DNA of 64,000 bases. Source: Roseibium aggregatum. Lineage in GTDB: Bacteria; Pseudomonadota; Alphaproteobacteria; Rhizobiales; Stappiaceae. The translations under genes were made by a program, and so were the position numbers. The notes under the pieces are model-generated. The model searched no databases and had not been told where the DNA came from. It was given only the letters and a program-made list of their open reading frames with translations. Positions within the stretch are counted from its first letter, which is position 1; every line of letters begins with the position of its first letter. Below, piece by piece: positions 8,277 through 19,117 of this stretch. Where the stretch lies: assembly GCF_017309185.1 (NCBI RefSeq), contig NZ_JAEKJZ010000006.1, forward strand, positions 186,001 to 250,000. Reading direction: 5' to 3'.

Positions 8277-10214
8277 TCAACCGCGGTTCTGGCGGTTGTC
8301 GATCAGATCGTCGACCACGGTCGGGTCCGCGAGAGTGGACGTGTCGCCAAGATTGTCGAAGCTGTCCTCGGCGATCTTGCGCAGGATACGGCGCATGATC
8401 TTGCCGGACCGGGTTTTTGGCAGGCCGGGCGAGAACTGGATCAGATCCGGCGAGGCGATCGGGCCGATTTCCGCTCGGACGTGCTTGACCAGCTCTTTCT
8501 TGAGCTCGTCTGTCGGCTCCTCGCCTTCCATCAGCGTGACATAGGCATAGATGCCCTGCCCCTTGATGTCGTGCGGATAGCCGACAACCGCGGCCTCGGA
8601 CACTTTCGGATGGGCGACCAGAGCGCTTTCCACTTCTGCCGTGCCCATGCGGTGGCCGGACACGTTGATGACATCGTCGACGCGGCCGGTGATCCAGTAA
8701 TAGCCGTCCTCGTCGCGGCGGCAGCCGTCACCGGTGAAGTAAAGGCCTTTGTAGGTGGAGAAATAGGTCTGCACGAAGCGCTCATGGTCGCCGTAGACGG
8801 TGCGCATCTGCCCCGGCCAGCTGTCCTGGATGACCAGGTTGCCTTCCGTCGCGCCGTCGAGGAACTTGCCGTCCGCGTCGACCACTGCGGGCTGAACCCC
8901 GAAGAACGGGCGTGTGGCCGAACCCGGCTTCAGGTCGGTCGCGCCCGGGAGCGGCGTGATCAGGATCCCGCCGGTTTCCGTCTGCCACCAGGTGTCGACG
9001 ATCGGGCAGCGGCCTTCGCCGACCACATTGTGGTACCAGGTCCAGGCTTCCGGATTGATCGGCTCGCCGACGGACCCGAGCAGGCGCAGCGACTTGCGCG
9101 AGGTCTTGGTGACATGCTCGTCGCCGGCGCCCATCAGGGCGCGGATGGCGGTCGGTGCCGTGTAGAAAATCGTCACGTCATGCTTGTCGCAGACTTCCCA
9201 GAAGCGGCCGGGTCCCGGATAGGTCGGCACGCCTTCGAACATCAGCGTCGTGGCGCCGTTGGCGAGCGGGCCGTAAACGATATAGCTGTGACCGGTCACC
9301 CAGCCCACATCCGCCGTGCACCAGTAAACGTCGCCGTCGTGATAGTCGAAGACATACTGGTGCGTCATGGAGGCGTAAACAAGATAGCCGCCGGTGGTGT
9401 GCAGCACGCCCTTCGGCTGTCCGGTGGACCCGGAGGTGTAGAGAATGAAAAGCGGATCTTCCGCGTTCATTTCCACCGGCTCGCAGTGGTCGGAAACCCG
9501 GTCCGCCTCGTCGTGATACCAGACGTCGCGGCCGTCCTGCATGCTGATGTCGCCACCGGTGCGCTTGACGACGATCACGGTCTTGACCGGAGCCTTTTCC
9601 GCCGCCCTGTCGACATTCGCCTTCAGCGGAACCTTGCGGCCGCCGCGCAGGCCTTCGTCGGCGGTGATCACGCATTCCGACTTGCAGCCCTCGATACGCT
9701 GGGCGAGGCTGTCGGGCGAAAAGCCGCCGAAGACGATGGAATGGATGGCACCGATCCGCGCGCAGGCGAGCATGGCATAGGCCGCTTCGGGAATCATCGG
9801 CAGGTAGATGGTGACCCGGTCGCCCTTCTTGACGCCCTGCGCGTGCAGAACGTTGGCGAACTTGTTCACCTCCCGGTGCAGATCGTTATAGGTGATGACC
9901 TTGGACTCGGAGGGGTCGTCGCCTTCCCAGATGATCGCCGGCTGGTCGCCGCGTTTTTCCAGGTGCCGGTCCACGCAATTGGCGGAGACATTCAGCGTTC
10001 CGTCCTCGAACCACTTGATCGAGACATTGTGGTAGTCGTAGGAGGTGTTCTTGACCTTGGTATAGGGCTTGATCCAGTCGAGCCGCTTGCCGTGTTCTCC
10101 CCAGAACCCATTCGGATCGTCAACGGAGCGCTGGTACATCTCCTGGTATTTGGCATTGTCGACATGCGCCCGCGCGGCGACATCCGCGGGAACGGGAAAT
10201 ACAGAATCGGACAT
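8277..10214 (-). CDS. acs: Acetyl-coenzyme A synthetase
   Basis: A 645-residue AMP-forming acetate-CoA ligase, the usual length for Acs. It activates acetate to acetyl-CoA through acetyl-AMP. Seen: the P-loop-like [19 protein letters not shown] segment, the WWQTETGG motif, the [20 protein letters not shown] hinge region and the C-terminal [11 protein letters not shown] motif. In that last motif K605 is the lysine acetylated in regulated Acs enzymes. GGGAGG precedes the ATG at 10214. It is transcribed away from the urease cluster's last gene with about 200 bases between, and no operon partner is evident. Confidence 0.98.
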   Translation of the reverse strand: MSDSVFPVPADVAARAHVDNAKYQEMYQRSVDDPNGFWGEHGKRLDWIKPYTKVKNTSYDYHNVSIKWFEDGTLNVSANCVDRHLEKRGDQPAIIWEGDDPSESKVITYNDLHREVNKFANVLHAQGVKKGDRVTIYLPMIPEAAYAMLACARIGAIHSIVFGGFSPDSLAQRIEGCKSECVITADEGLRGGRKVPLKANVDRAAEKAPVKTVIVVKRTGGDISMQDGRDVWYHDEADRVSDHCEPVEMNAEDPLFILYTSGSTGQPKGVLHTTGGYLVYASMTHQYVFDYHDGDVYWCTADVGWVTGHSYIVYGPLANGATTLMFEGVPTYPGPGRFWEVCDKHDVTIFYTAPTAIRALMGAGDEHVTKTSRKSLRLLGSVGEPINPEAWTWYHNVVGEGRCPIVDTWWQTETGGILITPLPGATDLKPGSATRPFFGVQPAVVDADGKFLDGATEGNLVIQDSWPGQMRTVYGDHERFVQTYFSTYKGLYFTGDGCRRDEDGYYWITGRVDDVINVSGHRMGTAEVESALVAHPKVSEAAVVGYPHDIKGQGIYAYVTLMEGEEPTDELKKELVKHVRAEIGPIASPDLIQFSPGLPKTRSGKIMRRILRKIAEDSFDNLGDTSTLADPTVVDDLIDNRQNRG

Positions 10215-10417
10215 GTGAAACCTCCCACAAAGCTCAATCGGGACCGCGCCGGGACACTTTCTCCGGCCGAGGATCTCTTTTCTTGCCGGGGGGCATTATG
10301 CGTATGGCCCTATCGGGCGTCCAGAACGAAACGATAGTCCTTTAGTTGGCGAGTCCTTGGTCTAATTCGTTCTAATACGTAGGGATTTACGCCGGGACCT
10401 CCCTTTGCGTCCGAACT

Positions 10418-11143
10418 CTAGTCACTTTGGCTAGTCGGTCGAGGTTTCACCCAAACGCCAAGCCTGCCGCAGCTCTCGAAGCCGAGTTGCCGGTAGACCG
10501 GCAGGAGCTTGTCGTCCGCCTCATACGTGCAGACGGGCCTGTGCGGGAACGGCTCCAGCAAATCATGCAGGGCACTGTAGCGCCAGCTCTTGCGGCAGAA
10601 GACGTTGGTCAGGCCGAGAAGGTCCTTGCCGTCCAGCTTGGGGCCGGAATTGAAGACGGCCCCGGCCTTGATCGCGCCATTTCCGGTTATCGCGGCGAAG
10701 TCGACCGTCTTGAGGTTCAGAAGCGACGGAGGAAAGACGCGGTGCAGGTTCACATTTTCGTTCCAGCCGGTCAGCCATTTCTTGAGGCCCTCCGAATGGG
10801 TGATCTTCTGCCAGTTTGTGCTGAGTGCCGGTTTGTTGGCCGTTTGCGCGGGACGGAACAGCCATGTACCCGTCAAAAGCTTCTCGAAACCCGATGCTTG
10901 CAGATCCAGACTGTCGAAACTGTCCTTGACCGCGGCATTGGCCGGTAAGGCGGACAGTGCTGCGAAAAACTCCGCGCCGGGTTGCGGCGAAAGGGTGACG
11001 ATATCGGGATAGAGCGGCAGGGACCTTCCCTCTGCCTGCCAGAAACCGGCGTGGAAACGGGCTGTCGCCCCGGCGGCTGTCAGAACCGCGTTGCACCAGA
11101 GCGCGTTGTTATGCGCGCAAGCCCCCTGTCTGCCCGTGTCCAT
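10418..11143 (-). CDS. GNAT-like protein at the end of the urease operon
   Basis: A 241-residue protein starting 17 bases after ureG and therefore probably in the same transcript. Its C-terminal third (GLTNVFCRKSWRYSALHDLL ... LLPVYRQLGFESCGRLGVWVK) looks like the end of a GNAT acetyltransferase, with the beta4-alpha4 'YxxLGF' pattern. The classical Q/RxxGxG/A acetyl-CoA loop is not obvious in the N-terminal part, so the fold assignment is tentative and activity may be lost. No urease-maturation role is established for it. Its position after ureG suggests a linked physiological role; this is inference. Confidence 0.6.
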   Translation of the reverse strand: MDTGRQGACAHNNALWCNAVLTAAGATARFHAGFWQAEGRSLPLYPDIVTLSPQPGAEFFAALSALPANAAVKDSFDSLDLQASGFEKLLTGTWLFRPAQTANKPALSTNWQKITHSEGLKKWLTGWNENVNLHRVFPPSLLNLKTVDFAAITGNGAIKAGAVFNSGPKLDGKDLLGLTNVFCRKSWRYSALHDLLEPFPHRPVCTYEADDKLLPVYRQLGFESCGRLGVWVKPRPTSQSD

Positions 11144-11160
11144 CCGTCCGCCACATGGTT

Positions 11161-11778
11161 TCAGGCGTTCAAGCCGCCTTTTTCGACAATGAATTCTACC
11201 ACCTTATCGACGCCTTGCCCCGCCTTTGTATTGGCAAAAACGAAAGGCCGTTCCTTGCGCATCTTCCTGGCGTCCCGGTCCATGACGCCAAGATCGGCGC
11301 CGACATAGGGGGCAAGGTCGGTCTTGTTGACGATCAGGAGATCGGAGCGGGTGATGCCGGGCCCGCCCTTGCGCGGGATCTCCTCGCCGGCCGCGACGTC
11401 AATGACGTAAAGCGTCAGATCGGCGAGTTCCGGAGAAAAGGTCGCTGCCAGATTGTCGCCGCCCGATTCAATCAGGATCAGGTCGAGATCCGGAATGGAG
11501 CGGGTCAGGTCATCGACGGCGGCGAGATTGATCGAGGCGTCCTCGCGGATCGCGGTATGGGGACAGCCTCCGGTCTCGACGCCCCGGATGCGGTCGCTGG
11601 TCAGCGCCTGACTGCGCATCAGCGCCTCGGCGTCCTCGCTGGTGTAGATGTCATTGGTGATCACGGCGACCGAATAGGTATCGCGCATGGCCTTGCACAG
11701 CCGGTCCGTCAGGGTGGTCTTGCCGGAGCCGACCGGACCGCCGATTCCGACACGCAGGGGACCGTTTTTTGAACTCAT
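11161..11778 (-). CDS. ureG: Urease accessory protein UreG
   Basis: A 205-residue SIMIBI-class GTPase that drives nickel delivery to apo-urease with UreD, UreF and UreE. It has a P-loop G13-GPVGSGKT, the metal-binding C72-P-H74 motif in [11 protein letters not shown], and the [10 protein letters not shown] guanine-specificity segment. Its ATG overlaps the ureF stop codon by four bases (ATGA, 11775-11778), indicating translational coupling. Length and motifs are normal. Confidence 0.98.
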   Translation of the reverse strand: MSSKNGPLRVGIGGPVGSGKTTLTDRLCKAMRDTYSVAVITNDIYTSEDAEALMRSQALTSDRIRGVETGGCPHTAIREDASINLAAVDDLTRSIPDLDLILIESGGDNLAATFSPELADLTLYVIDVAAGEEIPRKGGPGITRSDLLIVNKTDLAPYVGADLGVMDRDARKMRKERPFVFANTKAGQGVDKVVEFIVEKGGLNA

Positions 11779-12488
11779 GAGCGAAACAGCCTCGAATATT
11801 GGGTTTCATGCGCCATGGAGGCGATATCGGCGAGAAAGGCGGACGAGCCGAGGTCGTCCAGCCCGGAGCGCATGGCTTCGGCCGCGACGTCGAAGACGAC
11901 CGCCTCAAGAGCAGCCAGAACCTTCTGGCCGTCGCTTTGGCCGAGCGGAACCGCGCGAACGGCGGCGGAGACGATATTGGCCGCAAAAGCGTGGAGAAAC
12001 GATGTGACCGCCGCGTCTTCTGGAAGGTCATGGGCGGCGCAAACCAGACCGACGGCGACCGGATAGGGCCAGTTGTCCCGGCCGGATGCGGCAAAGGATC
12101 GAAGCAGGGAAGCTGCCTGACCGCCGTCCTCCGGCAGCCAGCTCTTGGCCACGGCACCGAAAAAGGCGGTTCCCTGAGCACTCGTTTCCAGATGGCGTTC
12201 CTTCGACGGTTGCAGCGCCAGCCCGAGTTCCTGAAGCTCACGGACGGTTTCCGCGTCGCCGCGCCTGGCTGCCTGGAAAGTTTCCTTCAGGAGAATGGCG
12301 TCACTCCGTCCAGCTCCGTACCGCAGAATATCCTCCAACCAACGGGCAAGCTCCGGGGCATTTCTGACGCCACCCTCGTCGATGACCTGTTCCAGCCCGT
12401 GGCTATAGGTGAAGGCGCCGGTCGGAAAGGCCGGGGACAGAAATGTAAGCAGCCGGTAAAGCGCGGACAGGGAAACGGGATCAGTCAT
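11775..12488 (-). CDS. ureF: Urease accessory protein UreF
   Basis: A 237-residue protein, part of the UreD-UreF-UreG complex that gates nickel insertion. Seen: the [21 protein letters not shown] block near the N-terminus typical of UreF. The frame is open further upstream, but that part is only the out-of-frame reading of ureE's His-rich tail (it reads as Met/Ile/Thr repeats). The ATG at 12488, giving [14 protein letters not shown], is therefore chosen. It overlaps the end of ureE by 8 bases and ureG by 4. Confidence 0.95.
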   Translation of the reverse strand: MTDPVSLSALYRLLTFLSPAFPTGAFTYSHGLEQVIDEGGVRNAPELARWLEDILRYGAGRSDAILLKETFQAARRGDAETVRELQELGLALQPSKERHLETSAQGTAFFGAVAKSWLPEDGGQAASLLRSFAASGRDNWPYPVAVGLVCAAHDLPEDAAVTSFLHAFAANIVSAAVRAVPLGQSDGQKVLAALEAVVFDVAAEAMRSGLDDLGSSAFLADIASMAHETQYSRLFRS

Positions 12489-12999
12489 GGATGTGCCCAT
12501 GATCGTGATGATGCCCATGGCTGTGGCCATGACCATGATCATGCCCGTGATCGTGACCATGGGTGCGGCCGTGTCCGTAGGCGCCGCCTTCCGGATCGAA
12601 CGGCGCTGAAACCGGGGTCAGCCGGCCGCCGAGTTTGGTCACCATGTCCTCGATGACGTGGTCGCGCCGGATTCTCAAGGTCGCACCCAGCAGTTGGGTC
12701 GGCAGGTGGCGGTTGCCGAGATGCCAGGCAATCTTGACCAGATGCGCGGTGTCATCCGCCTCGATTTCTACAAGGTCTTCCGATTCGGCGAGAACCTCGA
12801 CGATCCGGCCGTCTTCCAGTTCCAGCCCGTCGCCGTGATGCAAAAAGACGGCGGTGGGTTCGTCCAGCAGGAAAGTCAGCCCGTTCTCGCCGGTCAGCAC
12901 AGCGCGGCGGCGGTGCCGGTCCTCCCGATCGAGGGTGATCCGGTCGCTCGCCTCACTCCGCCAGCTTCCCGCGGCATGGATCTTTTCGACGCGGATCAT
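12481..12999 (-). CDS. ureE: Urease accessory protein UreE (nickel chaperone)
   Basis: A 172-residue nickel-binding metallochaperone. It begins [13 protein letters not shown] and has the [19 protein letters not shown] segment of the UreE N-terminal domain and a GNRHLPTQL metal-binding-domain motif. The last 31 residues contain 15 histidines alternating with Gly and Asp, a nickel-storage tail. The frame is open upstream, but the ATG at 12997-12999 overlaps the stop of the preceding GST gene (ATGA), which fixes the start and shows coupling. Confidence 0.97.
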   Translation of the reverse strand: MIRVEKIHAAGSWRSEASDRITLDREDRHRRRAVLTGENGLTFLLDEPTAVFLHHGDGLELEDGRIVEVLAESEDLVEIEADDTAHLVKIAWHLGNRHLPTQLLGATLRIRRDHVIEDMVTKLGGRLTPVSAPFDPEGGAYGHGRTHGHDHGHDHGHGHSHGHHHDHGHIHD

Positions 13000-13601
13000 A
13001 GGGCTTCCTTTATGCGCGCCATCGTGGCCTGGAAGGCGGGCCGCTCGCGCAGGCGTTTGAAATAGTCGTGGACCGGGCCGTCCTTGGGCAGGTCGAATTT
13101 CGCGACCGCGGCCCAGCCGGAGCAATGGCCGACAACGATGTCGGCGATGGTGAAGGTCTCACCAATCAGATAGGGTCCGTCGCCAAGCAGCGTGGCCAGT
13201 GTTTCCAGTCCGCGGGCGAACTCCGCCCTGCAGACGTCCTTGATGGCGGGCACGCGGACGTTTTCCGGGTGGACGAAGCTGTTCTTGGCCGAGGTCCAGA
13301 GCGCGCCTTCCAGCACGTCGACCCCGAACTGGGTGCAGGCATCCTGCCGCGCCCGCTCCAGGGTGCCTGCAGGAAAGGTGAATTTGCCGTGTTTGTCTGC
13401 GAGATAGGTGCAGATCGCGACGGAATCCGTCAGAACCGCCCCGTCCGTCAGCAACACGGGGATCTTGCCGCTCGGATTGACCGCCCGGACCGGGTCCGAT
13501 TGCGGTGGAGCCGGCTCGAGTTCGTAGGGCGCGCCCAGCTCCTCCAGGAGCCACATGACCCTGAGAACGCGGCTCTGCGGATGGCCGATGATCTTGTACA
13601 T
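12996..13601 (-). CDS. Glutathione S-transferase family protein within the urease operon
   Basis: A 201-residue protein starting [23 protein letters not shown]. An N-terminal thioredoxin-fold domain ([13 protein letters not shown] with the cis-proline, then [11 protein letters not shown]) is followed by an all-alpha C-terminal domain with [15 protein letters not shown], the GST N-capping-box region. The start at 13601 is preceded by GAAGGGAG. It overlaps ureE by four bases, so it is co-transcribed and coupled to urease maturation genes. A GST is not a known urease factor. Glutathione-dependent detoxification or a thiol/nickel role are possibilities only. Confidence 0.88.
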   Translation of the reverse strand: MYKIIGHPQSRVLRVMWLLEELGAPYELEPAPPQSDPVRAVNPSGKIPVLLTDGAVLTDSVAICTYLADKHGKFTFPAGTLERARQDACTQFGVDVLEGALWTSAKNSFVHPENVRVPAIKDVCRAEFARGLETLATLLGDGPYLIGETFTIADIVVGHCSGWAAVAKFDLPKDGPVHDYFKRLRERPAFQATMARIKEAL

Positions 13602-13645
13602 TTCGCTCCCTTCAACCGGTCTTGAAGCCAGGTTTTGGATTTGTT

Positions 13646-14395
13646 TCAAAGCTCGATCCGCCGGCCTGAGATCGCGCCGTCGTCGGAGAATTTTTCATGG
13701 CAGTGGCCATCCGGCAAGAGTTCCATACCTGCTGCTTCGAGCCCGGCATCGATCCGGTTGGTTTCGTCCTCGTCGTAGCAGTCCAGGTGGATGTTGGCGT
13801 ATTTGCAAAGCGTGCCCACCGCCGAGGCGCCCTTGGCCGAAAAGAGGATATAGGGCGCGCAGGCATTGCAGCGGGCAATATAGAAAAGCGGCCCCAGAAG
13901 TGCGGCGAACGCCTCCGCGTCGGCCAGGTAGCCGTCGTCGCCCGATTTGCTCAGCCCTGCCCGCAGCAGTGTCTTTTCCGCTGCTTCCACCGGCGGATAG
14001 TCATTGTCCTGCGACAGGATCGGTCTCCGACAATCGGAGACAAAGGCAAACTCGGTCCAGCCCATCTCCCTGGCAAATGCCAGGAAGGCCGGTCCGATGC
14101 CGTTGGAGAAGTCGTCCATCGACATCGCGTCCGTGGTTGCAACCAGGAGTTCCGGTTTTTCCAGGGCAGGAAGCCGGATATTCGAAAAATCGTCCTTCAA
14201 CTCCGCCAGTTCGGCTTCGTTTTCCGCGTTGAGTTCGGCTGCCTGCTCCGCCGAAATCGACACGGCCTCGTCGGTTTCCAGATCGAAGATGACAGAATCG
14301 CCTTCCCGGTACTCCAGATTGGCCGGGTCGTAGGTCTGGTCCTGCCAATTGCGCAGATGCGCCGCCAGGACGGGATAGCTCTCGAAGATTTCCAT
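13646..14395 (-). CDS. Hypothetical protein between ureC and the GST gene
   Basis: About 249 residues if started at MEIFESYPVLAAHLRNW (ATG at 14393-14395). The frame is open back to 14584, but that extension runs through a REP-type palindrome and reads as low-quality sequence, so it is doubtful; no start has a clear ribosome binding site. The protein is acidic, with a Glu/Ala-rich stretch (SAEQAAELNAENEAELAEL) and a C-N-A-C pair in a YIARCNACAPYILFSAKG segment that could bind metal. No signal peptide or membrane segment is seen. I do not recognise the family. Conserved-operon position suggests a urea or nickel link, unproven. Confidence 0.6.
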   Translation of the reverse strand: MEIFESYPVLAAHLRNWQDQTYDPANLEYREGDSVIFDLETDEAVSISAEQAAELNAENEAELAELKDDFSNIRLPALEKPELLVATTDAMSMDDFSNGIGPAFLAFAREMGWTEFAFVSDCRRPILSQDNDYPPVEAAEKTLLRAGLSKSGDDGYLADAEAFAALLGPLFYIARCNACAPYILFSAKGASAVGTLCKYANIHLDCYDEDETNRIDAGLEAAGMELLPDGHCHEKFSDDGAISGRRIEL

Positions 14396-14562
14396 GCGGT
14401 CTGCGGATCTTAGCATCATGGCGGGTTTCACACGTTTGGGCCATTCCGGCCGGCTGTAAACGACGGTTCCTTTCCCTCCCTGCCATCCCATGGCTTGGCC
14501 ACGGGATCCATTCCGTTTCACGGAAAACGCGTCACACCGGGGTGCGCGAGGCCTTGGCATGG

Positions 14563-14585
14563 ATTGCCGGATCAAGTCCGGCAAT
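14563..14585. repeat. REP-like palindrome between ureC and the hypothetical gene
   Basis: ATTGCCGGA (14563-14571), TCAAG, TCCGGCAAT (14577-14585) is a perfect 9-bp inverted repeat. Palindromes of the type 'gccgg-atcaag-ccggc' are dispersed intergenic elements in many Hyphomicrobiales genomes. No second copy of this exact unit was noticed in the window. Confidence 0.65.
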
Positions 14586-14623
14586 GATCAGAGACGGGAG
14601 TTGTCCGGTCGCTTGTGTTCTCC

Positions 14624-16336
<1,713 letters not shown>

Positions 16337-16366
16337 GGTTACTCCAATCAGCGATCAGAAAGGCGG

Positions 16367-16783
16367 TCAATTGCCGTAATCCTCAAGGGTGGCGGTCAGG
16401 TCGTCGGTGCGCTGCATGGTGAGAACGATCATGCAGCTTCTGAAAAGGTCGTGGCCCCGGGTTCCGCCCATGAAGGGAAAACCGTAAGCCTTGCAGTCTT
16501 TTTCGCGGTAGGCCTTCCAGGCGGCCTGCGCGTCTTCCAGCGCGGCGCTGGCGCCCTTCAGATGGTCGGGCAGCTCGCTGTCCATGGCGGCAACCCGGGC
16601 AACGAGCCTGCCGAAGGCGGCTTCCATCTTGGCATCGGCCTCTTCCAGCGCCTTTTCCGCGCAATAGGTGCGTTCGTTGTTGTTGAGCGGATAACCGCAG
16701 TCGATGTTTTCCTGCGCTCCGGCAAGGCCGGGCCCGATGAGCAGGCCGATCAAGACGGCCACAAGGTGGAGCGCCCGGAGCAT
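16367..16783 (-). CDS. LprI-like (DUF1311) exported protein, second copy
   Basis: A 138-residue protein with a signal peptide (MLRALHLVAVLIGLLIGPGLAGA, cut after AGA) and a mature domain of the lysozyme-inhibitor LprI N-terminal type. Seen: cysteines at the start (IDCGYPLNNNERTYC), the AFGRLVARV helix and the WKAYREKDCKAYGF motif. It is a paralogue of the preceding gene, whose stop codon it overlaps by one base (TGATG at 16783). Sandwiched between ureB and ureC, it must be expressed with urease. A periplasmic role in a cytoplasmic enzyme's operon is puzzling. Confidence 0.8.
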   Translation of the reverse strand: MLRALHLVAVLIGLLIGPGLAGAQENIDCGYPLNNNERTYCAEKALEEADAKMEAAFGRLVARVAAMDSELPDHLKGASAALEDAQAAWKAYREKDCKAYGFPFMGGTRGHDLFRSCMIVLTMQRTDDLTATLEDYGN

Positions 16784-17199
16784 CAGTTGCCGTCGCCTCC
16801 CGCCAGATCCCTGAGATCCGCAACCCGCTCACGGGTCAGCCGGGCAAGACAGCCATAGACGAGCATCGGCTCCATGGTGCCGCCCCGGGCCTGAAACCCG
16901 TAGGCTTCGCAAGCCTTGTCGCGGTAGGGAATCCACGAGCGCTGGGCGTCGCGCAGGGCATCCGCACCGCCCTTGAGATTGTCCGGCAGCTGGCTGTCGT
17001 GCTTGCGCAGTTTCGCCATGGCGATCTTGTAAGCCTCGTTCAGCTCCGCATCGGCGGCCCGCCAGCTTCGTTCCGCGCAAATCGTCATCGCGCTTTGCGA
17101 CTGGGGATCGGAACAATCGGGCGCGTTCTGGGCCACAGAGGCTGGCGCTTGCATTGCCAGGGTGCCAAAGACAAGGGCGGCGATGATCCGCTTGGGCAT
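16783..17199 (-). CDS. LprI-like (DUF1311) exported protein, first copy
   Basis: A 138-residue exported protein with a signal peptide (MPKRIIAALVFGTLAMQAPASVA) and the same mature domain as its neighbour: PDCSDPQSQSAMTICAE, then RSWIPYRDKACEAYGFQARGG, then a last cysteine near VYGCLARLTRERV. Five cysteines are conserved between the copies, suggesting disulphides. AAGGAGTG precedes the ATG at 17199. It starts 21 bases after ureB. Similar genes are known as lysozyme-inhibitor-like; whether these inhibit lysozyme is untested. Confidence 0.8.
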   Translation of the reverse strand: MPKRIIAALVFGTLAMQAPASVAQNAPDCSDPQSQSAMTICAERSWRAADAELNEAYKIAMAKLRKHDSQLPDNLKGGADALRDAQRSWIPYRDKACEAYGFQARGGTMEPMLVYGCLARLTRERVADLRDLAGGDGN

Positions 17200-17220
17200 T
17201 CGATCACTCCTTGTGGCGGG

Positions 17221-17526
17221 TCAGAGCGCGCCCATGACTTTCTGGTTGAAGCCATAAACGGTCCGGTCGCCGCGGTATGGCACGAGCGTGACGGACCGGG
17301 TCTGGCCCGGCTCGAAGCGCACGGCGGTTCCGGCCGGAATGTCGAGGCGCATGCCGCGTGCCTTGTCGCGGTCGAAGGAAAGGCCCTCGTTGGTTTCGAA
17401 AAAGTGATAGTGGCTGCCGACCTGAATCGGCCGGTCGCCGGTGTTGGAGACGTCGAGCGTCACCGTTGCCAGGCCGGTGTTCAATTCAATCTCGCCGTCG
17501 GCTGGAAAAATTTCTCCGGGGATCAT
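17221..17526 (-). CDS. ureB: Urease subunit beta
   Basis: A 101-residue structural subunit. It begins [18 protein letters not shown] and has the [19 protein letters not shown] segment and the [15 protein letters not shown] end, all typical of UreB. AAGGAGC precedes the ATG. It lies 27 bases after ureA. UreB is separate from UreA here, as in most Gram-negative ureases. Confidence 0.98.
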   Translation of the reverse strand: MIPGEIFPADGEIELNTGLATVTLDVSNTGDRPIQVGSHYHFFETNEGLSFDRDKARGMRLDIPAGTAVRFEPGQTRSVTLVPYRGDRTVYGFNQKVMGAL

Positions 17527-17553
17527 CTTAAAGCTCCTTGAAATCGGGACCGG

Positions 17554-17856
17554 TCAGCGGATCGGTTCGTGAACGGTGACGAGTTTGGTACCGTCCGGAA
17601 AGGTCGCCTCGACCTGAACGTCGTGGATCATGTCGGCGACCCCTTCCATGACCTGGTCGCGGGTGATCACCTGGGCGCCCGCCTCCATCAGGTCGGCCAC
17701 CGCGCGTCCATCGCGCGCGCCTTCCACGACAAAGTCGGTGATCAGGGCGATCGCTTCGGGGTGGTTCAGCTTCACGCCCCGCTCAAGGCGGCGTCGGGCG
17801 ACCATCGCGGCCATGGAAATAAGCAATTTGTCTTTTTCGCGCGGCGTCAGGTTCAC
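17554..17856 (-). CDS. ureA: Urease subunit gamma
   Basis: A 100-residue structural subunit with the [23 protein letters not shown] start, [13 protein letters not shown] and the [17 protein letters not shown] end of UreA. The start codon is GTG at 17854-17856 with GGAGG about eight bases before it. It starts 17 bases after ureD, in the classical ureDABC order. Confidence 0.98.
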   Translation of the reverse strand: MNLTPREKDKLLISMAAMVARRRLERGVKLNHPEAIALITDFVVEGARDGRAVADLMEAGAQVITRDQVMEGVADMIHDVQVEATFPDGTKLVTVHEPIR

Positions 17857-17873
17857 TTGAGTAATCCTCCAGT

Positions 17874-18728
17874 TCAGCAGGTCCAGACACGGGGAAGGTC
17901 GGCGGACCGGTATCCGGTGAGAAAGGTTGTCAGGGCGTTGCGCAGATCGCGGCCATCATTGGACACAAAGCGGGCGACCAGCAAGCCGTTCCAGGCGCTT
18001 ACCGCCGTGCGGATCGATTTTCGCGGAAGCGCCGAGAGACAGGCGCGGGCCTTTTGCAACCGGTCTTCCGCGTCCAGGGCGCAATCGGCGAAGGTTGCGA
18101 CGACATGGCCCTGCCCGGCTGTCGCCGGTCCGGAGAGGTATCGTGCCGGGTCGCCGTCGAAGCGGACGTCGTCGGCGAAAATCAGTTTGCCGTCCCGCCG
18201 GATGCGCCAGCTGTCCCTGAAAAAGACCGAGTTGATTTCCTCGCCCATGGCCTTGCGGCCGAGCACGACCGTTTCAAGCGCCAGAAGGCGGGCATCGGAA
18301 AAAAGATCCGCCGTAAGCGACCGGGTCAGAGACGATTCGTTGAACAGAATCGTTTCCTGAGGCAGCCATTCCAGCTGTGCGCCCGCCTCCACCGTCAGCC
18401 GGCTCGTCATTTTTGCGGAGCCGCCGGGACTGCGATAGGCGCGTTCAGCCGCCTGGCTGGTCACAATTGCGTGCGCGTCCGCGCCGACGCCGACCTCGTA
18501 GGCAATCGTATCGCCGCCGGTCAGGCCACCGGCGGTGTTGATCAAAACGGCCGTCCTGGCGGTATCGTAAACCTTGGGGAGACGGATTTTCGCGGAGCCG
18601 CTTTGAAAAAGACCGTCGAGCCGGGTAACACTGTCGTCGGCGCGAAAGCGCACGCGCGCGGAGGCCTTCACCCGCTGCATGGCACATGTGTCCGGGATCG
18701 TTTTTGATGCTATCCCAGCATCATACAT
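17874..18728 (-). CDS. ureD: Urease accessory protein UreD
   Basis: A 284-residue protein, the UreD/UreH scaffold that binds apo-urease and receives nickel from UreF-UreG. Seen: the [16 protein letters not shown] and [14 protein letters not shown] blocks that define the family, then [10 protein letters not shown] and [21 protein letters not shown] precedes the ATG at 18728; an internal start at [12 protein letters not shown] (residue 18) is possible. It is the first gene of the operon. No urea or nickel transporter gene is adjacent, as the next gene is divergent and unrelated. Confidence 0.96.
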   Translation of the reverse strand: MYDAGIASKTIPDTCAMQRVKASARVRFRADDSVTRLDGLFQSGSAKIRLPKVYDTARTAVLINTAGGLTGGDTIAYEVGVGADAHAIVTSQAAERAYRSPGGSAKMTSRLTVEAGAQLEWLPQETILFNESSLTRSLTADLFSDARLLALETVVLGRKAMGEEINSVFFRDSWRIRRDGKLIFADDVRFDGDPARYLSGPATAGQGHVVATFADCALDAEDRLQKARACLSALPRKSIRTAVSAWNGLLVARFVSNDGRDLRNALTTFLTGYRSADLPRVWTC

Positions 18729-19117
18729 GGTAATTCCTTCCCCCGGCTCCGTGACCTGCCACCCGTTTTATTCTATGGGCTGGCGGTGCGACTTTTCAAC
18801 TTGTTCCAGCGATGCTCCGCGATGCAATAAGACAGATGCCCTCCGTAATTCTGACGAGGACTGGGCCGGCCGATCCAAAACAGTGGATGCCCGTGACGTT
18901 TGAAGAAAACCGGCTGCTTTTCAACGATTTATCGAGAAATACCTGATGAACAAGCCTAAATTTGCCGCAGCTGCTCAAAAGGACAGCAGTACAGACTTCA
19001 AGCGGGGGGCTTGCTCTTGAGCACACGATCCGGTTTTTTAGAGGCGCAGCGGTGCGTCGCACCGGCGTGAGTAGAGCGCGATTTTCTGTTCAGCGGGAAG
19101 ACAAGCGAGGGTTCCCC
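18729..19117. other. Divergent intergenic region between ureD and the carboxypeptidase gene
   Basis: About 390 bases that must hold the urease-operon promoter and the promoter of the carboxypeptidase gene. I see no confident operator. The carboxypeptidase frame stays open back to 18962, but that extension has no signal-peptide character until 19118. A minus-strand frame at 18796-19062 has no recognisable features. Confidence 0.4.

Noticed and set aside
8028-10337. 769-codon open frame on the plus strand
   Set aside because: It is antisense to acs, whose every motif is intact. Long shadow frames are expected at this GC content, and the translation (Val/Arg/His/Asp-rich) has no motif.
14396-14584. 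Upstream extension of the unknown urease-operon gene
   Set aside because: It runs across a REP-type palindrome and lacks coding character; the start at 14395 is preferred.
18796-19062. 88-codon frame on the minus strand in the ureD/carboxypeptidase gap
   Set aside because: No signal, domain or ribosome binding site; the region is better explained as promoter DNA.
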